Below, piece after piece: positions 21,426 to 32,424 of a stretch of 64,000 nt of DNA. The notes beneath the pieces were generated by a model that was not told the DNA's origin, did not search any database, and saw only the letters and a program-made list of their open reading frames with translations. Source of the stretch: Tretioscincus oriximinensis (lineage: Eukaryota; Chordata; Lepidosauria; Squamata; Gymnophthalmidae); the NCBI GenBank assembly GCA_022410635.1, contig JAJVDF010000359.1, forward strand, positions 547,455-611,454, given 5' to 3'. Both the position numbers and the translations under genes were made by a program. Every line of letters starts with the position of its first letter. Position 1 is the first letter of the stretch.

Positions 21426-21954
21426 GGAAAAGTATCCTGGAGAACATCGATTCTAGCCTCATGCTAGAGCAGAAATAGTCAAAACCACCTGCAACAGATG
21501 TTTGCTTGGAAATGTGCTTTCAAAGGTTTGCTGGAGTACAATTGGGCTTTAAATAAAAGGCTAGCAAAAGTGACGATCGATTTCTTTNGCTAGCCTTGCT
21601 GACAACCTCCTGATGCCTTGACAGAGGCTGTAAAACAAAGAGGTTTGTTATCATGAGGTTGCCATTTACCACAGAGCCAGAACGTAGCATTCTTGGAGCC
21701 TCCACCAAGGTCAACGTGACTACAATGATTCCCTCCTTATTGTGCGCACTGCTTGACTGTACCGACCAGAGGCCCCGTTCACCAGTTCTCTTTGTTTTGG
21801 CCTGGCTCCAGGCTGTCTAAATTCTCTGAACTGAGAATCGTGCCGTTTTAGGGCTGAAAAACCTTCTGTACTTTAGCACAGCTACAAAATACATGGGTCA
21901 CTTCAGCAACTGACCTTGGCCTCTGGCAAGAGAGCCTTATAGATCCATAGGGAA
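21426..21954. other. No gene recognised
   Basis: Unassigned. A 64-residue minus-strand frame at 21520-21714 has no recognisable domain and I do not call it. Confidence 0.35.
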
Positions 21955-22125
21955 CAGCAAGAAAAAGGTTGGTGGCGTGAGCTTTCGTAGACAACTCTTT
22001 CTTCAGGTGAGTATCTGAACAAGTAGATTTGTCTATGAAGGCTCATGTCACCTCTTGATAGTCTGCAAACTGCTACAAGCCTCCTTTGCTGGACTTTCTG
22101 AAAAGACTAAGGGCACATCACCGCC
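21955..22125. mobile_element. Penelope-like terminal repeat fragment
   Basis: GTGGCGTGAGCTTTCGTAGA...CTTCAGGTGAGTATCTGA... then CTACAAGCCTCCTTTGCTGG matches the terminal repeat of the Penelope-like family, in both orientations. Confidence 0.5.
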
Positions 22126-22252
22126 ACATGGTTTGCCTTCCTATTTCTTTAAAAACATGTTTGCCATCTGCCCCCATTCACCGTGTCGTACTGACACGGT
22201 GCATAGCAATTTTGTCACATGGTCAGCTCTATAAGGCATTGCTGTACTTGCC

Positions 22253-22545
22253 TTNCCACAATCTCCAGCATTCTCTGCAAGCCTGCCCAAAATGCCCAAA
22301 CATTCTCTGCGAGCCTGCCTAAAATTCTCAGGCATTCTCTGCGAGCCTGCTTAAAATGCCCAAGCATTCTCTGCAAGCCTGCCTAAAATTCCCAAGCATT
22401 CTCTGCAAGCCTGCCGAAAAATTCCCAAGCATTCTCTGCAAGCCTGCCGAAAAATTCCCAAGCATTCTCTGCAAGCCTGCTTAAAATGCCCAAGCATTCT
22501 CTGCAAGCCTGTCTAAAATTCCCAAGCATTCTCTGCAAGTTAAGG
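22253..22545. repeat. 32-33-bp minisatellite
   Basis: About nine copies of a unit GCATTCTCTGCAAGCCTGCC plus TAAAATTCCCAA, alternating TAAAATTCCCAA, TAAAATGCCCAA and GAAAAATTCCCAA variants. The minus-strand frame reading LAENAWEFFGR repeatedly is only this array. Confidence 0.9.
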
Positions 22546-22919
22546 TCCAATGAACCTTTACTTGTCACCCTGAATTCTCATGGGATTTGCAAAGTCCACA
22601 TTGCTGAATATCCCCAGGCAGCTTTTTTTCAGACTTTACAAACTGTTGAATCTCGCAAACTGTGTGGCTAGAAATTCCATGACAACAAACCTTTTTAGTG
22701 AAGGGAATTGTGGGGTGGATAGAAGGTGATGATCCTTACACGGCTATTTCTTTGGAAAGAAAAAGATAGCGTCCCAAGGAGCAGACTTGTCTACAAAACT
22801 CCTGATGCCCATCTTTTTTTTCTAACTCTCTAAGATGCTATGGGACCTTCTTGGTAAATATATTAAACCCAGACTAGCATCTTAACGGATAGAGTTCATT
22901 ATGAAAGGTCATGCTGCCT
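22546..22919. other. No gene recognised
   Basis: Unassigned DNA between the minisatellite and a CR1. Confidence 0.35.
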
Positions 22920-23645
22920 AGTTAGTTCAGTTCTGGTCACTACATCTCAAGAGGGATATTGTGGAACTAGAGAAGGTGCAGAAAAGGGAACCTCCCTTAT
23001 GGAGCACCTCTCTTATGAAGTCAGCCTGCAACATCTGGGCCTCTTCAGCCTTGAAAGGCGANGTTTGAGAGGTGATCTGATTGATGTGTACAAAATTATG
23101 CATGGGATGGACAGGGTGAATAAAAAAAAAATGTTTTCTCTATCACACAACACAAGGACCAGAGGACCCTCCCTGAAAGTGATGGGTAGAAAAGTGAGAA
23201 CAGACAAAGGAATGTATTTTTTCACCTAGAGGATCATTGGCCTGTGGAATTTACTTCCTGAAGAGGTAGTGGTAGCTAACAGCTTGGATAGTTTCAAGAC
23301 AGGACTAGAGAGGTTTATGGACACCAAGGGTATAAATGGATCCTAGGATGGATGTCTGGATGTTGCCTCTGGGATGGAGCTACAGGCAGGACTCCTGAAA
23401 TACCATATGCAGGGAGTCATGAACAGGAGCATATTTTGCTTTCCTCTGTTCAGGCTGCCCAGGGGCATCCGGTGGGCCTCTGTGTGAGACAGAAGTCTGG
23501 ACTAGACGGGCTGTGGCGCGATCCAGTATGGCTCTTCTTATGTTCATATGTTCTTAACTGTATAACATCTGAAGAAGTAGACTTCTTCACAAAGGATCAT
23601 ATTGCCTATCTTTTCCTTATTAGTCTATAAGGTGCAATGAGACAT
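22920..23645 (+). mobile_element. CR1 type A LINE, 3' end, plus Penelope scrap
   Basis: Plus-strand CR1 to the tail TGGCTCTTCTTATG at 23545. 23565-23640 (CATCTGAAGAAGTAGACTTC...) is a fragment of the Penelope-type terminal repeat. Confidence 0.75.
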
Positions 23646-23744
23646 CCCAGCTAAATATTCTGGACCCAGAAGATTGTGGACAGACAAGGGAAATTATTTT
23701 TTTTATCCAGAGGGTCATTGGTCTGAGGAATTTACTTTCACAGT

Positions 23745-24018
23745 AATGAGGCACGGCAATGCCAGAGGATAAGAGCTTTAGAGTTCCCACAGAGGTATTG
23801 GGGTTTGTGGGCCCATGTGTCGGCCGTAGAGAGGGGGGAGCACCCTCTACTCTCTTTGGCTTCAGCCAACCCAGCTGTCAAAAGCAAAGAAATTTGGAAG
23901 TAGATAAAAGGGTACCACCATAACATGGTGGGAAATAAAAAATAATCGTGTACACCTCTCTGAGTCCCTTTGGGTGAGCAGGGCAAGGTATAAAAACCAG
24001 ATTCTCCTCCTCCTCCTC
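23745..24018 (+). mobile_element. tRNA-derived SINE, type I
   Basis: GGGGGAGCACCCTCTACTCT, then CAGCTGTCAAAAGCAAAGAA, tail GAGTCCCTTTGGGTGAGCAG and TCCTCCTCC. The tRNA-like head is diverged. Confidence 0.62.
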
Positions 24019-24019
24019 C

Positions 24020-24715
24020 TCCTTCCAGAAGAGGTGGTCGTACCTAGCAGCCTGGGAAGCCTGAAGTCAGGATTACACAAATTCATAGATGCCAAGTCTA
24101 TAAATAGCTATTAGGATATCTCTATATACTGCTTTCAGGATGGTGCAACAGGCTGGGTTCCTGAAGTGCATGTGCAGTAGACTGACCAGATTTTCTGAGG
24201 CCCAAATTGGAGAAATTAATATATGTGCTAATTTGCATATTCATGAATATGGAAATCACCCANCTACATGCATACCCCTCCGAAATCCCCACCCGAAAAA
24301 TCTATGAAGCATGCGAGACTTTTTAAAGTGTGTGAGACTTTTTGGAAGAGCATGAGAAATTTTCATTTTTTAATTTTTTACCAAGGGGAGGGTGCCTTCA
24401 GGAGCTGCCTCCCCCCACCCCATTGCCAGAGCCCCTAGTGGTGGTGCAGTGAATTTGTTTTAAAAAAAATCTATTTCCCTCAGTAATAAATGGGAAAATC
24501 CCCCACCCCAAAACTGGGTTCATTTGGTTGGCCCACATTTGCAGGGAGTTGAGAGCAGGTGAGGGTTTTGCCTTCTTCTGCTTCAGCCAGCCGAGATGCA
24601 ATTGGTGGGCCACTGGGTGACCCTTGACTAAGCAATTGGTGGGCCACTGTGTGAAATAGAAGGCTGGACTGGATTGGCTCTGGCCCCATTCAGCAAGGCT
24701 CCTCTTATGTCTTTT
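24020..24715 (+). mobile_element. CR1 type A split by a TA-flanked transposon
   Basis: CR1 tail sequence at 24020-24178 continues at 24535-24715. Between them, 24180-24533 is a long-form copy of the TA-target element (GACTGACCAGATTTTCTGAG at the left; right end decayed to TTTGGTTGGCC). Confidence 0.65.
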
Positions 24716-25145
24716 NCCCCCAATGTCTGTAGAAGCAGCTTGAGACAGCATTACATCCAGGGACCGTATTCAGAGGGTGCTGTGCAAATGCAATGCCCCT
24801 TTGGCAGCCTTCGCTACCCAGGCATACAGCCATTTAGTGCCAGCATAGAAGTGCTTGCCAGGACTTTGCTTAAGGAAGCTTTGACCTACTTTCACTTTTG
24901 CAGGGTTCAGCAGTAATCTGAACGGAGGAGTGAGGCTTCAGCCTGGCTGTTGTCTCCTCTGCACATCCCTAGTGGAAACCTATTAAAAGTGGATAGATTT
25001 AGAGATTTGGAAACGGAAAAGAAGGACACATATCCTCACGCCAGTTTCTCCCAGCGTTACTTTGGGTGCACGTGCTTTATCTATGTGACGGATCTAAGCA
25101 TGGAAGAAAGCAAGAACTATATATACAACCATCAAAAAGGAACTA
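24716..25145. other. No gene recognised
   Basis: Unassigned DNA. An 85-residue frame at 24950-25207 has no recognisable features. Confidence 0.35.
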
Positions 25146-25149
25146 TATA

Positions 25150-25445
25150 TAAAACAACAGACGGAACGCCATCTCCCATATCAACCTGCCCATGCCCTAA
25201 GATTTAAAGTTGTACCACATCCCTTTGCAGCACAGAGACTGGGAACCCAGGGCAGGGCCTTCCCTGTGGTGGNCCCCAAACCATGGAATAGCTTCTCCCT
25301 TGAAGGGTGTCAATCATGTCATCGTATTCATTCAGAAAACACGCCTCTTTAATCTGGCCCTTGGTTGAAGAAATTACTTCCCCACTTTTAGCACCTATTT
25401 TAAAATGTTNATTTTCGACTCTTGTTTTTATTGTTAATCAGTAGT
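25150..25445 (+). mobile_element. L2-like LINE 3' end
   Basis: ATCTCCCATATCAACCTGCC, CCATGGAATAGCTTCTCCCT and CTCTTTAATCTGGCCCTTGG match the end of the L2-like ORF2 and its tail, as at 9100 and 14550. Confidence 0.6.
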
Positions 25446-25454
25446 GGATCATGA

Positions 25455-25680
25455 TATTTCCAGGAGTCACAACAGTCCCTGAAGGCTCTGTGATTGGACA
25501 AATCCAAGGGCCTGGAGTAATATCATCAACGGCCTAAGGCCAGGGCCAGGCCGGCAGCAGTTACCATGGGACCTGGCCCAGCACAGCAGCAGGAACAGGA
25601 AGAGGGAAGGAGAAATACAAAGGAGGGAAGAGAAGTAAGCTAGACTCCCCGTTGCATTAAACTCAGGGAACTATTTCACT
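25455..25680. repeat. Unclassified dispersed repeat, copy 2
   Basis: Partner of 4702-4920, same orientation and block order. Ends near GTTGCATTAAACTCAGGG. Confidence 0.5.
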
Positions 25681-25684
25681 AGTA

Positions 25685-26032
25685 AGAACATAAGGGGAGC
25701 CCTGCTGAATGGGGCCAAAGTCCATCTAGTCCAGCCTACTGCCTCCCACGGTGTCCCACCAATTGCATTAGGGAAGTCTCCCTGCAAATGGTATTTTAGA
25801 AAGACAGCCTGTATTTTCTGTCCTAATAGCCATTGATACGCAAGCCTTCCATGGATTTATCTAACCCAGCTTTGAAGCTATCAAGGCTGCTAGTTACCAC
25901 CATCTCTTCCAGAAGTGAAANAAATACTTTCCCTTGTCTGCCCTAACTCTTCTACCCATCATTTTCAAGGAATGCCCTCTAGTCCTAGTGTGTGATAGAG
26001 AAAATATTGCTTAAGTAGGTTTTATATACTTC
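25685..26032 (-). mobile_element. CR1 type A LINE, 3' end
   Basis: On plus it starts AAGAACATAAGGGGAGCCCT and reads back to GTGTGATAGAGAAAATATTG. Confidence 0.72.
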
Positions 26033-26039
26033 TTTGAAA

Positions 26040-26235
26040 CTAGGCTGGTTAGAGTGTGAGACTCTGGTCTGGAACCTTCCTGGTTTGATTCTGCCCTCCG
26101 CCAGAAAGGCCAGCTGAGGGACCTTGAATAGTCACAGTTCTTCAGAACTCTCTCAGCCTAACCTACTTCACAAGGTGACTGTTGTGGAGAGAAGAACAGG
26201 TTATGTAAGCCACTCTCCTCTTTCTCCTTCTTCCA
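26040..26235 (+). mobile_element. tRNA-derived SINE, type II
   Basis: TGGTTAGAGTGTGAGACTCT as box-A region, TGGTTTGATTCTGCCC as box-B region, then CTACTTCACAAGGTGACTGT and the AGCCACTCTCC end. Confidence 0.65.
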
Positions 26236-27035
26236 CAGGGCCTAATATACCTGTTTTATTGTATTACCANGGGGTTTAAACCCGCTATAACACAGTCCCC
26301 TGTCCGTTCATATTACTTTAAAAATCCACGCGGAGCTGGCAAGAGGGGAAGTACGAAGGACCAGGAAGTTACTACATGCATGTCAGCCAGCTGCAGTTTT
26401 GCAGTTCTGGCTGGCGTCTTCTCGCCAATCCAATCCACCAGGGCTCCAGGCAGCTTCCCATTAGAAGGAGAGGTATTGCATTCTGATGTCTGAAAACCTT
26501 CCATGGGAGAGAAGGTTGCTTTTTCAGACAAAGGGTCAGAATACAAAAAAGGCTTGTTTTACGAAACANCTGGCAGGTCACCGCAGAATTAACTGCTGTC
26601 AGTGTCCTTCTTACATCGTTATGACAGTTGTGGCATCACTACACTGACGGTTCTGGNCAATTTGTATTGTCATGGGCACCTTTCCCGTCTCCTGCATGCA
26701 TCTTGTTCTACACTTTCCGTTTGTTCCCTTTGACATCAACCTTTATAGACAACGTGTGATGTTATTTGCTGTCTTTGTCCAGTGCGAGAACACATCAGAT
26801 CCCTTTCTTTCCGGACCTCCGATATCTAGATTAAGATGCAAAGTTCTTGGGCATGACCCTAAACAAACTCCTCATGGAAAAAGGTGCAAGACAGGCAGCA
26901 TGTACACTTGCATTCTGTGTAAACGACTATTGGTAACATCCTGTAATGTGAAGGCATCTACTGGGGTCAACCTGACATGAGAACTTCACAACGGAACGTT
27001 CTGATTCCAGATCCTCCCTCTTGATTGAGCGAATT
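26236..27035. other. Upstream of gene 3; no coding feature
   Basis: No repeat or gene recognised. Frames at 26313-26546 and 26672-26980 show no domain. Confidence 0.35.
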
Positions 27036-27039
27036 CTCC

Positions 27040-27082
27040 ATAAATACAATGCTCCCAATCCTGTCCCTTCATCAGATCCTCT
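27040..27082 (+). promoter_or_regulatory. Core promoter of gene 3
   Basis: ATAAATA at 27040-27046, then exactly 27 nt from its first base to CTTCATCAGATCCTCT at 27067. Genes 4 and 5 have the same two elements at the same distance, so transcription probably starts in or near CTTCATC. Confidence 0.68.
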
Positions 27083-27146
27083 GAGCAACCTTCTCTACAG
27101 ATTGGCTACCATCCTGCTCCACTGAGGTCTGATCCAGCCCCTCACC

Positions 27147-29202
27147 ATGAAGGTCTTCTTGCTCACCTTTGCTGTGGTCCTGTTCTTCACACTGGTCTCA
27201 GCAGGTAATAATGGTTTTGAAGGTACAAGTTGCACTAGTGGTGGGCATTGAAGGTAAGNGGAAGTCCCTTCCTTACCTGAAGCCATGAGTTCATGAGTCT
27301 TCTTCCAAAGGAAGCTCATGCAGAGGCTTTGGGCAGGAAGATGAACTTCCACTGTGAATTTGGGCCTTGAACTAGAGAATGTCCAAGCCATTAGCAGGAG
27401 CAGGAACATTACTAATTGCTTTACTATTAGTTTACTCAAACAACTCAAAAGCATTCTTTACGTTAATCGTACGATGTGTGTACTGCTTTTACGTTTTCTG
27501 CAATCATTCCTACATTGTTGAGATATTCCTGCAGAAAGTGTGAAGGCATGTGGAACACAGAAAGACTAGAGAATACTGGGAGCCAGTTTGGGGTAACGGA
27601 TAGAGTGCTGGACTCTTATCTGGTCATCTTCCAGTTCAATTCCACACTCCTCCATGAAGCCAGCTGGGTGACCTTGGGCCAGTCCCTGTTCTTTACAATG
27701 CTCTCAGCCACACCTACCTCATGGGGTGCCTGTTGTGGAGAACGCAACAGGTGAAAGGGTTGTTGTGTAAATAAACATTATTATCAATAGAGCATTTGAA
27801 CGTTCAGTCCCTGGGCTAGGAGAGTGCATAAGGAGGAAACATTCATTCTCATCAGTGGAAGAGGATGCATTAAATGGGGTTACAAAATGGTTTAGGCTTG
27901 GGGCTGCACCCATAATCTTCCCCTCTCTTTCAAACAGAAACAGGGAAAAAGCAGCCAAATGGTGTCTGCCTTTAAATTGTCACATATATTTAAACTTATG
28001 AGAGAGACAGACAGACATGACAATATCAAAATGTAAGTAAGCAATNCCACGGTTATTATGTCTTCATAGTAGAATTAGTCTATTGTGTTATGGTAATGCA
28101 ACAGACTGTAGCCCCTCCTCCTCCTTGCTCCCATCCATGCCTCCACCCACTCCCTCCTTCTCTTGCCCTTCCATCCCTCTTTCACTTGACACTTCTTTCT
28201 TTCTTTCCTTTTTTCTTTGTATTTTCACTCGTTCGTTTGTTTATTTATATAGCGCTCTTCCTTACCTTCCTTCTTCCTTTCCTTTCTCCTTCCTTCCCTT
28301 CCTTCTTTCATCCATTCCTTCCATTATTCTCCCTTTCCATCCTTCTTTCCTTCCTTCCTTCCTTTCCTTTCCTGCCTTCCTTTCTCCTTGCCTTCCTTAT
28401 GTCATTAGTCTCTGGAGGCTGCCAAAGTTCCCAAGCGAATTCAGCCTGATGCAGGTACCATAGTGGAAAAAATTATCCATGGTGACGCAGCCTGGCTCCC
28501 CACATGGTTTTCATACCGCGACGGCACTGACACGATTAAGAATCCGCCCCACACGGTGACAGACTTTCAGCCATCCGCTAGGAAGAAAGCTTCCTGGTGG
28601 CGGAACAGGATAATTCTACCTACCTATGTTCCACTTATATATACAGAAGTACACTGTTCATTGAAGTTATATATATTTCTATTATTTTCTCCAAGTTCAG
28701 AACTTGGCATTTGCATTCGATGACACTTTGGCCCAATTTTCTCAGTATCTGCATACAAGGATCAACCCCCACCTGTCCCAACCCTTGAAGAGTCCATTGC
28801 ATATTGAACACGTGGCTACTTTCTCGAAATTCTGGCTTCCTTTGGCCCTCCTCACCTGAAACATTTATGATCTGCTAACCCTCCTCTGTCCTTTTTTTTG
28901 CAGGACACAAACATCAGTGTAGCTACCATTGTTATGGCCGCTGTGCTTACAAGTGTCAGTATGGTGAGACTGCCCAACGCAACTGTGCCTGCAACCACTA
29001 TGGTGGCGTCTGCTGTGTTTCAGCTCGACCAAGACCTCATCCTCACCCCCACCCGCACCCTCGTCCTCACCCCCACCCCCATCCCCACCCTCACCCTGTG
29101 GTCCGCCCCCCTGTGGTCGTGCCGGGCCCTGCCCCTGCTCCTGCCGCTCATCCGTACCCATATGGGAAATACCCATACTGGAGACCTCACCACCGAGGGT
29201 GA
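27147..29202 (+). CDS. Eight-cysteine defensin-like peptide with His-Pro tail, gene 3
   Basis: Exon 1 (27147-27204) and exon 2 (28904-29202) join in phase 1 across a 1,699-bp GT-AG intron and encode 118 residues. Residues 1-19 are a signal peptide (MKVFLLTF..., cleavage likely after VSA). Residues 25-57 form the cysteine domain: C25, C29, C33, C37, C47, C49, C56, C57, spacing X3, X3, X3, X9, X1, X6, CC, with the NCxC and GGVCC motifs shared by genes 4 and 5. Residues 61-84 are an Arg-Pro/His-Pro dipeptide repeat with nine His-Pro units. Residues 85-118 are Pro, Val, Ala and Tyr rich and end HHRG. The mature protein has about 16 His and a net charge near +10 without His. Such tails can bind zinc or copper and gain charge in acid, so a metal- or pH-dependent antimicrobial role is plausible but is inference. 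Intact. Confidence 0.87.
27580..27780 (+). mobile_element. tRNA-derived SINE, type II, in gene 3 intron
   Basis: GGATAGAGTGCTGGACTCTT, CAGTTCAATTCCACACTCC as box B, then GGGTGACCTTGGGCCAGTCC and a shortened end. Confidence 0.65.
28085..28402 (+). repeat. Pyrimidine tract (CCTT/CTTC)
   Basis: Strand-biased CTTCC/CCTT array in the gene 3 intron. Long Ser/Leu/Phe/Pro frames through it are artefacts. Confidence 0.85.
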
Positions 29203-29268
29203 AGATCCACAGAACAAGAAGAGAAAGACTTCGAGACCAAGANGCACCTCTCTTTTATCTGTTTGTCC

Positions 29269-29274
29269 AATAAA
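29269..29274 (+). terminator. Poly(A) signal of gene 3
   Basis: AATAAA, 67 bases after the stop codon. Confidence 0.8.
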
Positions 29275-29329
29275 TATATATACATAAACTTGATTCAGAG
29301 TTTCTCCATTTGGGGGGAGGGGGGCTTCC

Positions 29330-29885
29330 ATTCATGTCTACGAAAGGGAAGACTGAGTGGAGACATGATGGCTGCTTACAAATATCTGAAGGGCAGAGGG
29401 ATCAGCTTTGTTCTCAGGGGCACGTGGAAGGACTAGAAACAATGGGATGAAACTACAAAGGAGGAGATGCAGGCTATGTATCAGAATTTCCCCCCCAAAG
29501 AGTAAGAGTGATCAGCCAATGGAATAGGAGATGGTAGAAGTCTTCCAACAGAGGATGGACAGCTGTCTCTCTGGAATACTTTAGTGAATTCTGTGTAGAT
29601 GAGAAGAATGAAACTAGTGTCCCTGGAGGTCCCAACTCTATGATTCTATGAATCTCCTTGCACTCAATTCTCCATAGATATCAAAAAAAGCTTTCTAACC
29701 ATGAGGGTGATCCATCAGTAGACTAGGTTAGCACAGGAGGTGGTAAGTTCTCCTTCACTGGAAATTTTCAAACAGAGGCTGGGGAGACACCAGTCTGGGA
29801 TGGTTTAATAAATCCTGCCTTGAGCAGGGAGTTGGGCCCAATGACCCTTCCTACTCTATGATTCTACGACTCTATTTCTGATACC
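29330..29885 (+). mobile_element. Two CR1 type B 3' ends
   Basis: Copies at 29330-29655 and 29680-29885, both plus strand, ending CCCAACTCTATGATTCTATG and CTACTCTATGATTCTACG. Confidence 0.7.
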
Positions 29886-30330
29886 TCAAGAATTATTTCT
29901 CCACCTGCCTCAAAACTGAAAGTAAAGCATGATTTGTCCTCCTGGTGGACTTCCTGTTAGAGGTGGCTGACCATTGACTTTTTCCAGGAGAAATCCTGGA
30001 ATAAGGATTCATCTACACAGGATAAAGCAGTGGAGTGGGTTAGGGCACCTGGTGGGCACAACATCTGTTCCTGCTGTGGACATTTTTAAAGAGATCAACA
30101 ACCAATCCTCTACTGGTATTCAAGACTGCAGAAACAGTGCAGACAGCATTCTTATATAGGTTGGAATGTGAGGTGGTGCTCTAGGAAGTTCACCCATCAG
30201 AAGGAACCCTCATGAGTCTCCAGTCTTCTTGGTATCCACTTATGCTCTGAGGACTCTTTGGAGGCATGGCTAGGAACTGGTTATAATGGACTGCCTAAGT
30301 GCATTCAACCCTGGAAGCAACCTTCTGCTG
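29886..30330. other. No gene recognised
   Basis: Unassigned DNA. Confidence 0.35.
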
Positions 30331-30334
30331 GCTT

Positions 30335-31310
30335 GCTCCAGCGTGGTCCATGCTGAATTGGACCGGAGCCCATCTAGTCCAGCCTTCTGTCTCACACAAA
30401 GGCCCACCAATTGCACTTGGGCAATATGAACAGAAGAAGGCAAAATGTCCACCTATTCTAGACTCCCTGACAATGGTACTTCACAAGTGCTGCCAGTTGT
30501 TCCACCCCAGAGGCAGTTTCAAAAAATCTACCCTAGTAGCTATTTATACCCCTAGCATCCACACCGACAAGTCATACCATCTCATGCATGGGATGGATAA
30601 AATGAATGAAAAAATAATTCTCTACTGCACAACACAAGGACCAGGGGGCAGAAAAAATAGGACAGACAAGAGAAATATATATTTTTAAATCTAGAGGATC
30701 TTTATGGAATTTAGTTCCAAAAGAGGGGGTGGTAGGTAGCAGCCTGGATAGTTTTAAGACGGGTTTAGGGCCAAGACACACCAAGGGGGAAAGGGTAAGA
30801 AATCTGCTGCCGATTAGCAACTGCAGATTTCACTTAAAAAAAAGGGGGACATGCAGGGAGCTGGTGCACGGTGAGGAGAAGATGGAGGAGAAACTGATCC
30901 GCACATCCCTGCACAGAGGCGCTCTTGAATCCGTATTGGCTGGGGTGTTCTGTGCTTCTTGTCTTCTCTTGCAAGAGCAGACACAAAATGAAGGACTGCA
31001 GGCACTGTATGTTGGGGATGCATGCCCTGCGCTATGGCTTCGTCTCCTTTTGCAGACCTTTTCCGACTGCATAGCAAAGACTAGCGAATCCTCCATTTGG
31101 CCATGTGGCCCGAAGATGGACCTAGCGCTCAGCAAGAGATAATCGGCATGTAGGTGCACTCATAGATAAATTCATGGAGGTCAAGTGTACCATAGCTACT
31201 AGAATGGATGCCTGGATACTCCCTCTGGGATGGATCAACAGGCAGGATTCCTGAAGTTCCATTTTAAGGAAATCTAAAGCAAGTGAAGGTTTCCCCTTCC
31301 TCAGCTTGAA
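30335..31310. mobile_element. CR1 type A copies, inverted junction, with an unclassified insert
   Basis: 30335-30575 is minus-strand CR1. 30576-30785 is plus-strand CR1, which resumes at about 31165-31310 (TTCATGGAGGTCAAGTGTAC). The 30790-31160 block between them is not CR1 and matches nothing else here. Confidence 0.55.
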
Positions 31311-31334
31311 ATGTCCAAGTGCAATTGGCAGTGC

Positions 31335-32125
31335 AGTGTAAACTGGTGTACAGGGTGGTATTTAACAGTGAGAAATGCAAGATCCTACATCTGGGCAAGA
31401 AAAATCTGGGCACACATAGAGTGGGAGGAATATACATGAGCAGCAGCACAGGTGAAAAGAACCTGAGTGTATTGGTAGATCTCAAACTAATGAGTCAATA
31501 GCGTGAAGCAACTGCAAAAAAGGCAAACACAATCCTGGGATGTATCAAGAGGGGCATAGAATCTCGCTCACGTGAAGTAATTATTCCTCTCTACAGTACT
31601 TTGGTACGACCACACTTGGAATACTGTGTTCAGTTCTGGGGGCCCCAATTTAAAAAGAACATTGATAAACTAGAGCAAGTTCAAAAGAGAGTTACAAGGA
31701 TGGTGAGTGGTCTGGAAACCATGAGGTCCTGTGAGGAGCGGTTAAAAGATCTGGGGATGTTTAGTCTGCGAAAGAGAAGACTGAGAGGAGACCTGATAGC
31801 TGCCTACAAATACCTGAAGGGTTGTCACAGAGCAGAGGGACCAGCATTTTTCTCATTGGCCCATGGAAGGACTACAAATAATGGGATGAAACAGTAAGGA
31901 GGGAGATTAGATATGAGAAAAAGCTTCCTAACAGCCAGGGTGATAAACCAGTGGAACAGTTTGCCACAGGAGGTGGTGAGTTCACCTTGGCTGGAAGTCT
32001 TCAAACGGAAGCAGGACAGTCATCTGTCTGGGATGGTTTAATGAATCCTGTATTGAGCTGGGGGTTGGACCCCATGGCCCTGGAGGTCCCTTCCAACTCT
32101 ATGATTCTATGACTCTATGACAGGC
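31335..32125 (+). mobile_element. CR1 type B LINE, 3' part
   Basis: The plus strand encodes KCKILHLGKKNLGTHRVGG, then [20 protein letters not shown] and [20 protein letters not shown], with the tail TTCCAACTCTATGATTCTAT. Stops and small shifts are present. Confidence 0.82.
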
Positions 32126-32360
32126 CCCACTGGCTCATCCACATGCCAGTGTAGACTATGCCATATTGTACATTATCGTGTGGATGGTAAGTCCCAATTC
32201 CAAGAATCATGAACAGGAGGAGGTTTTGCTGCCTTCTGCTTGGGATGCCCTTTGTGCAATTAGTGGGCCGCCATATGAGACAGAGAACTGGACCAGGTGG
32301 GCGGTGGCCTGGTTTAGCAGGACATCTCTTCTGTTCTTAAATTCATATTATGTAGTGCAA
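32126..32360 (+). mobile_element. Hairpin element fragment and CR1 type A tail
   Basis: 32126-32190 is a piece of the dispersed hairpin (CATCCACATGCCAGTGTAGA). 32195-32345 is a CR1 type A 3' end. Confidence 0.5.
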
Positions 32361-32424
32361 ATTGTGTCTGCAGCCCCACAAAAATGTTTTACTTAGAAGG
32401 TAGCAAAATGATGTAGAATCCACT

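Noticed and set aside
22253..22545. CRISPR-like regular repeat
   Set aside because: Units are contiguous with no unique spacers, in a vertebrate genome; it is a minisatellite.
28898..29287. 129-residue frame overlapping gene 3 exon 2
   Set aside because: Shifted frame; the spliced frame gives signal peptide plus eight cysteines and ends at a stop 67 bases before AATAAA.
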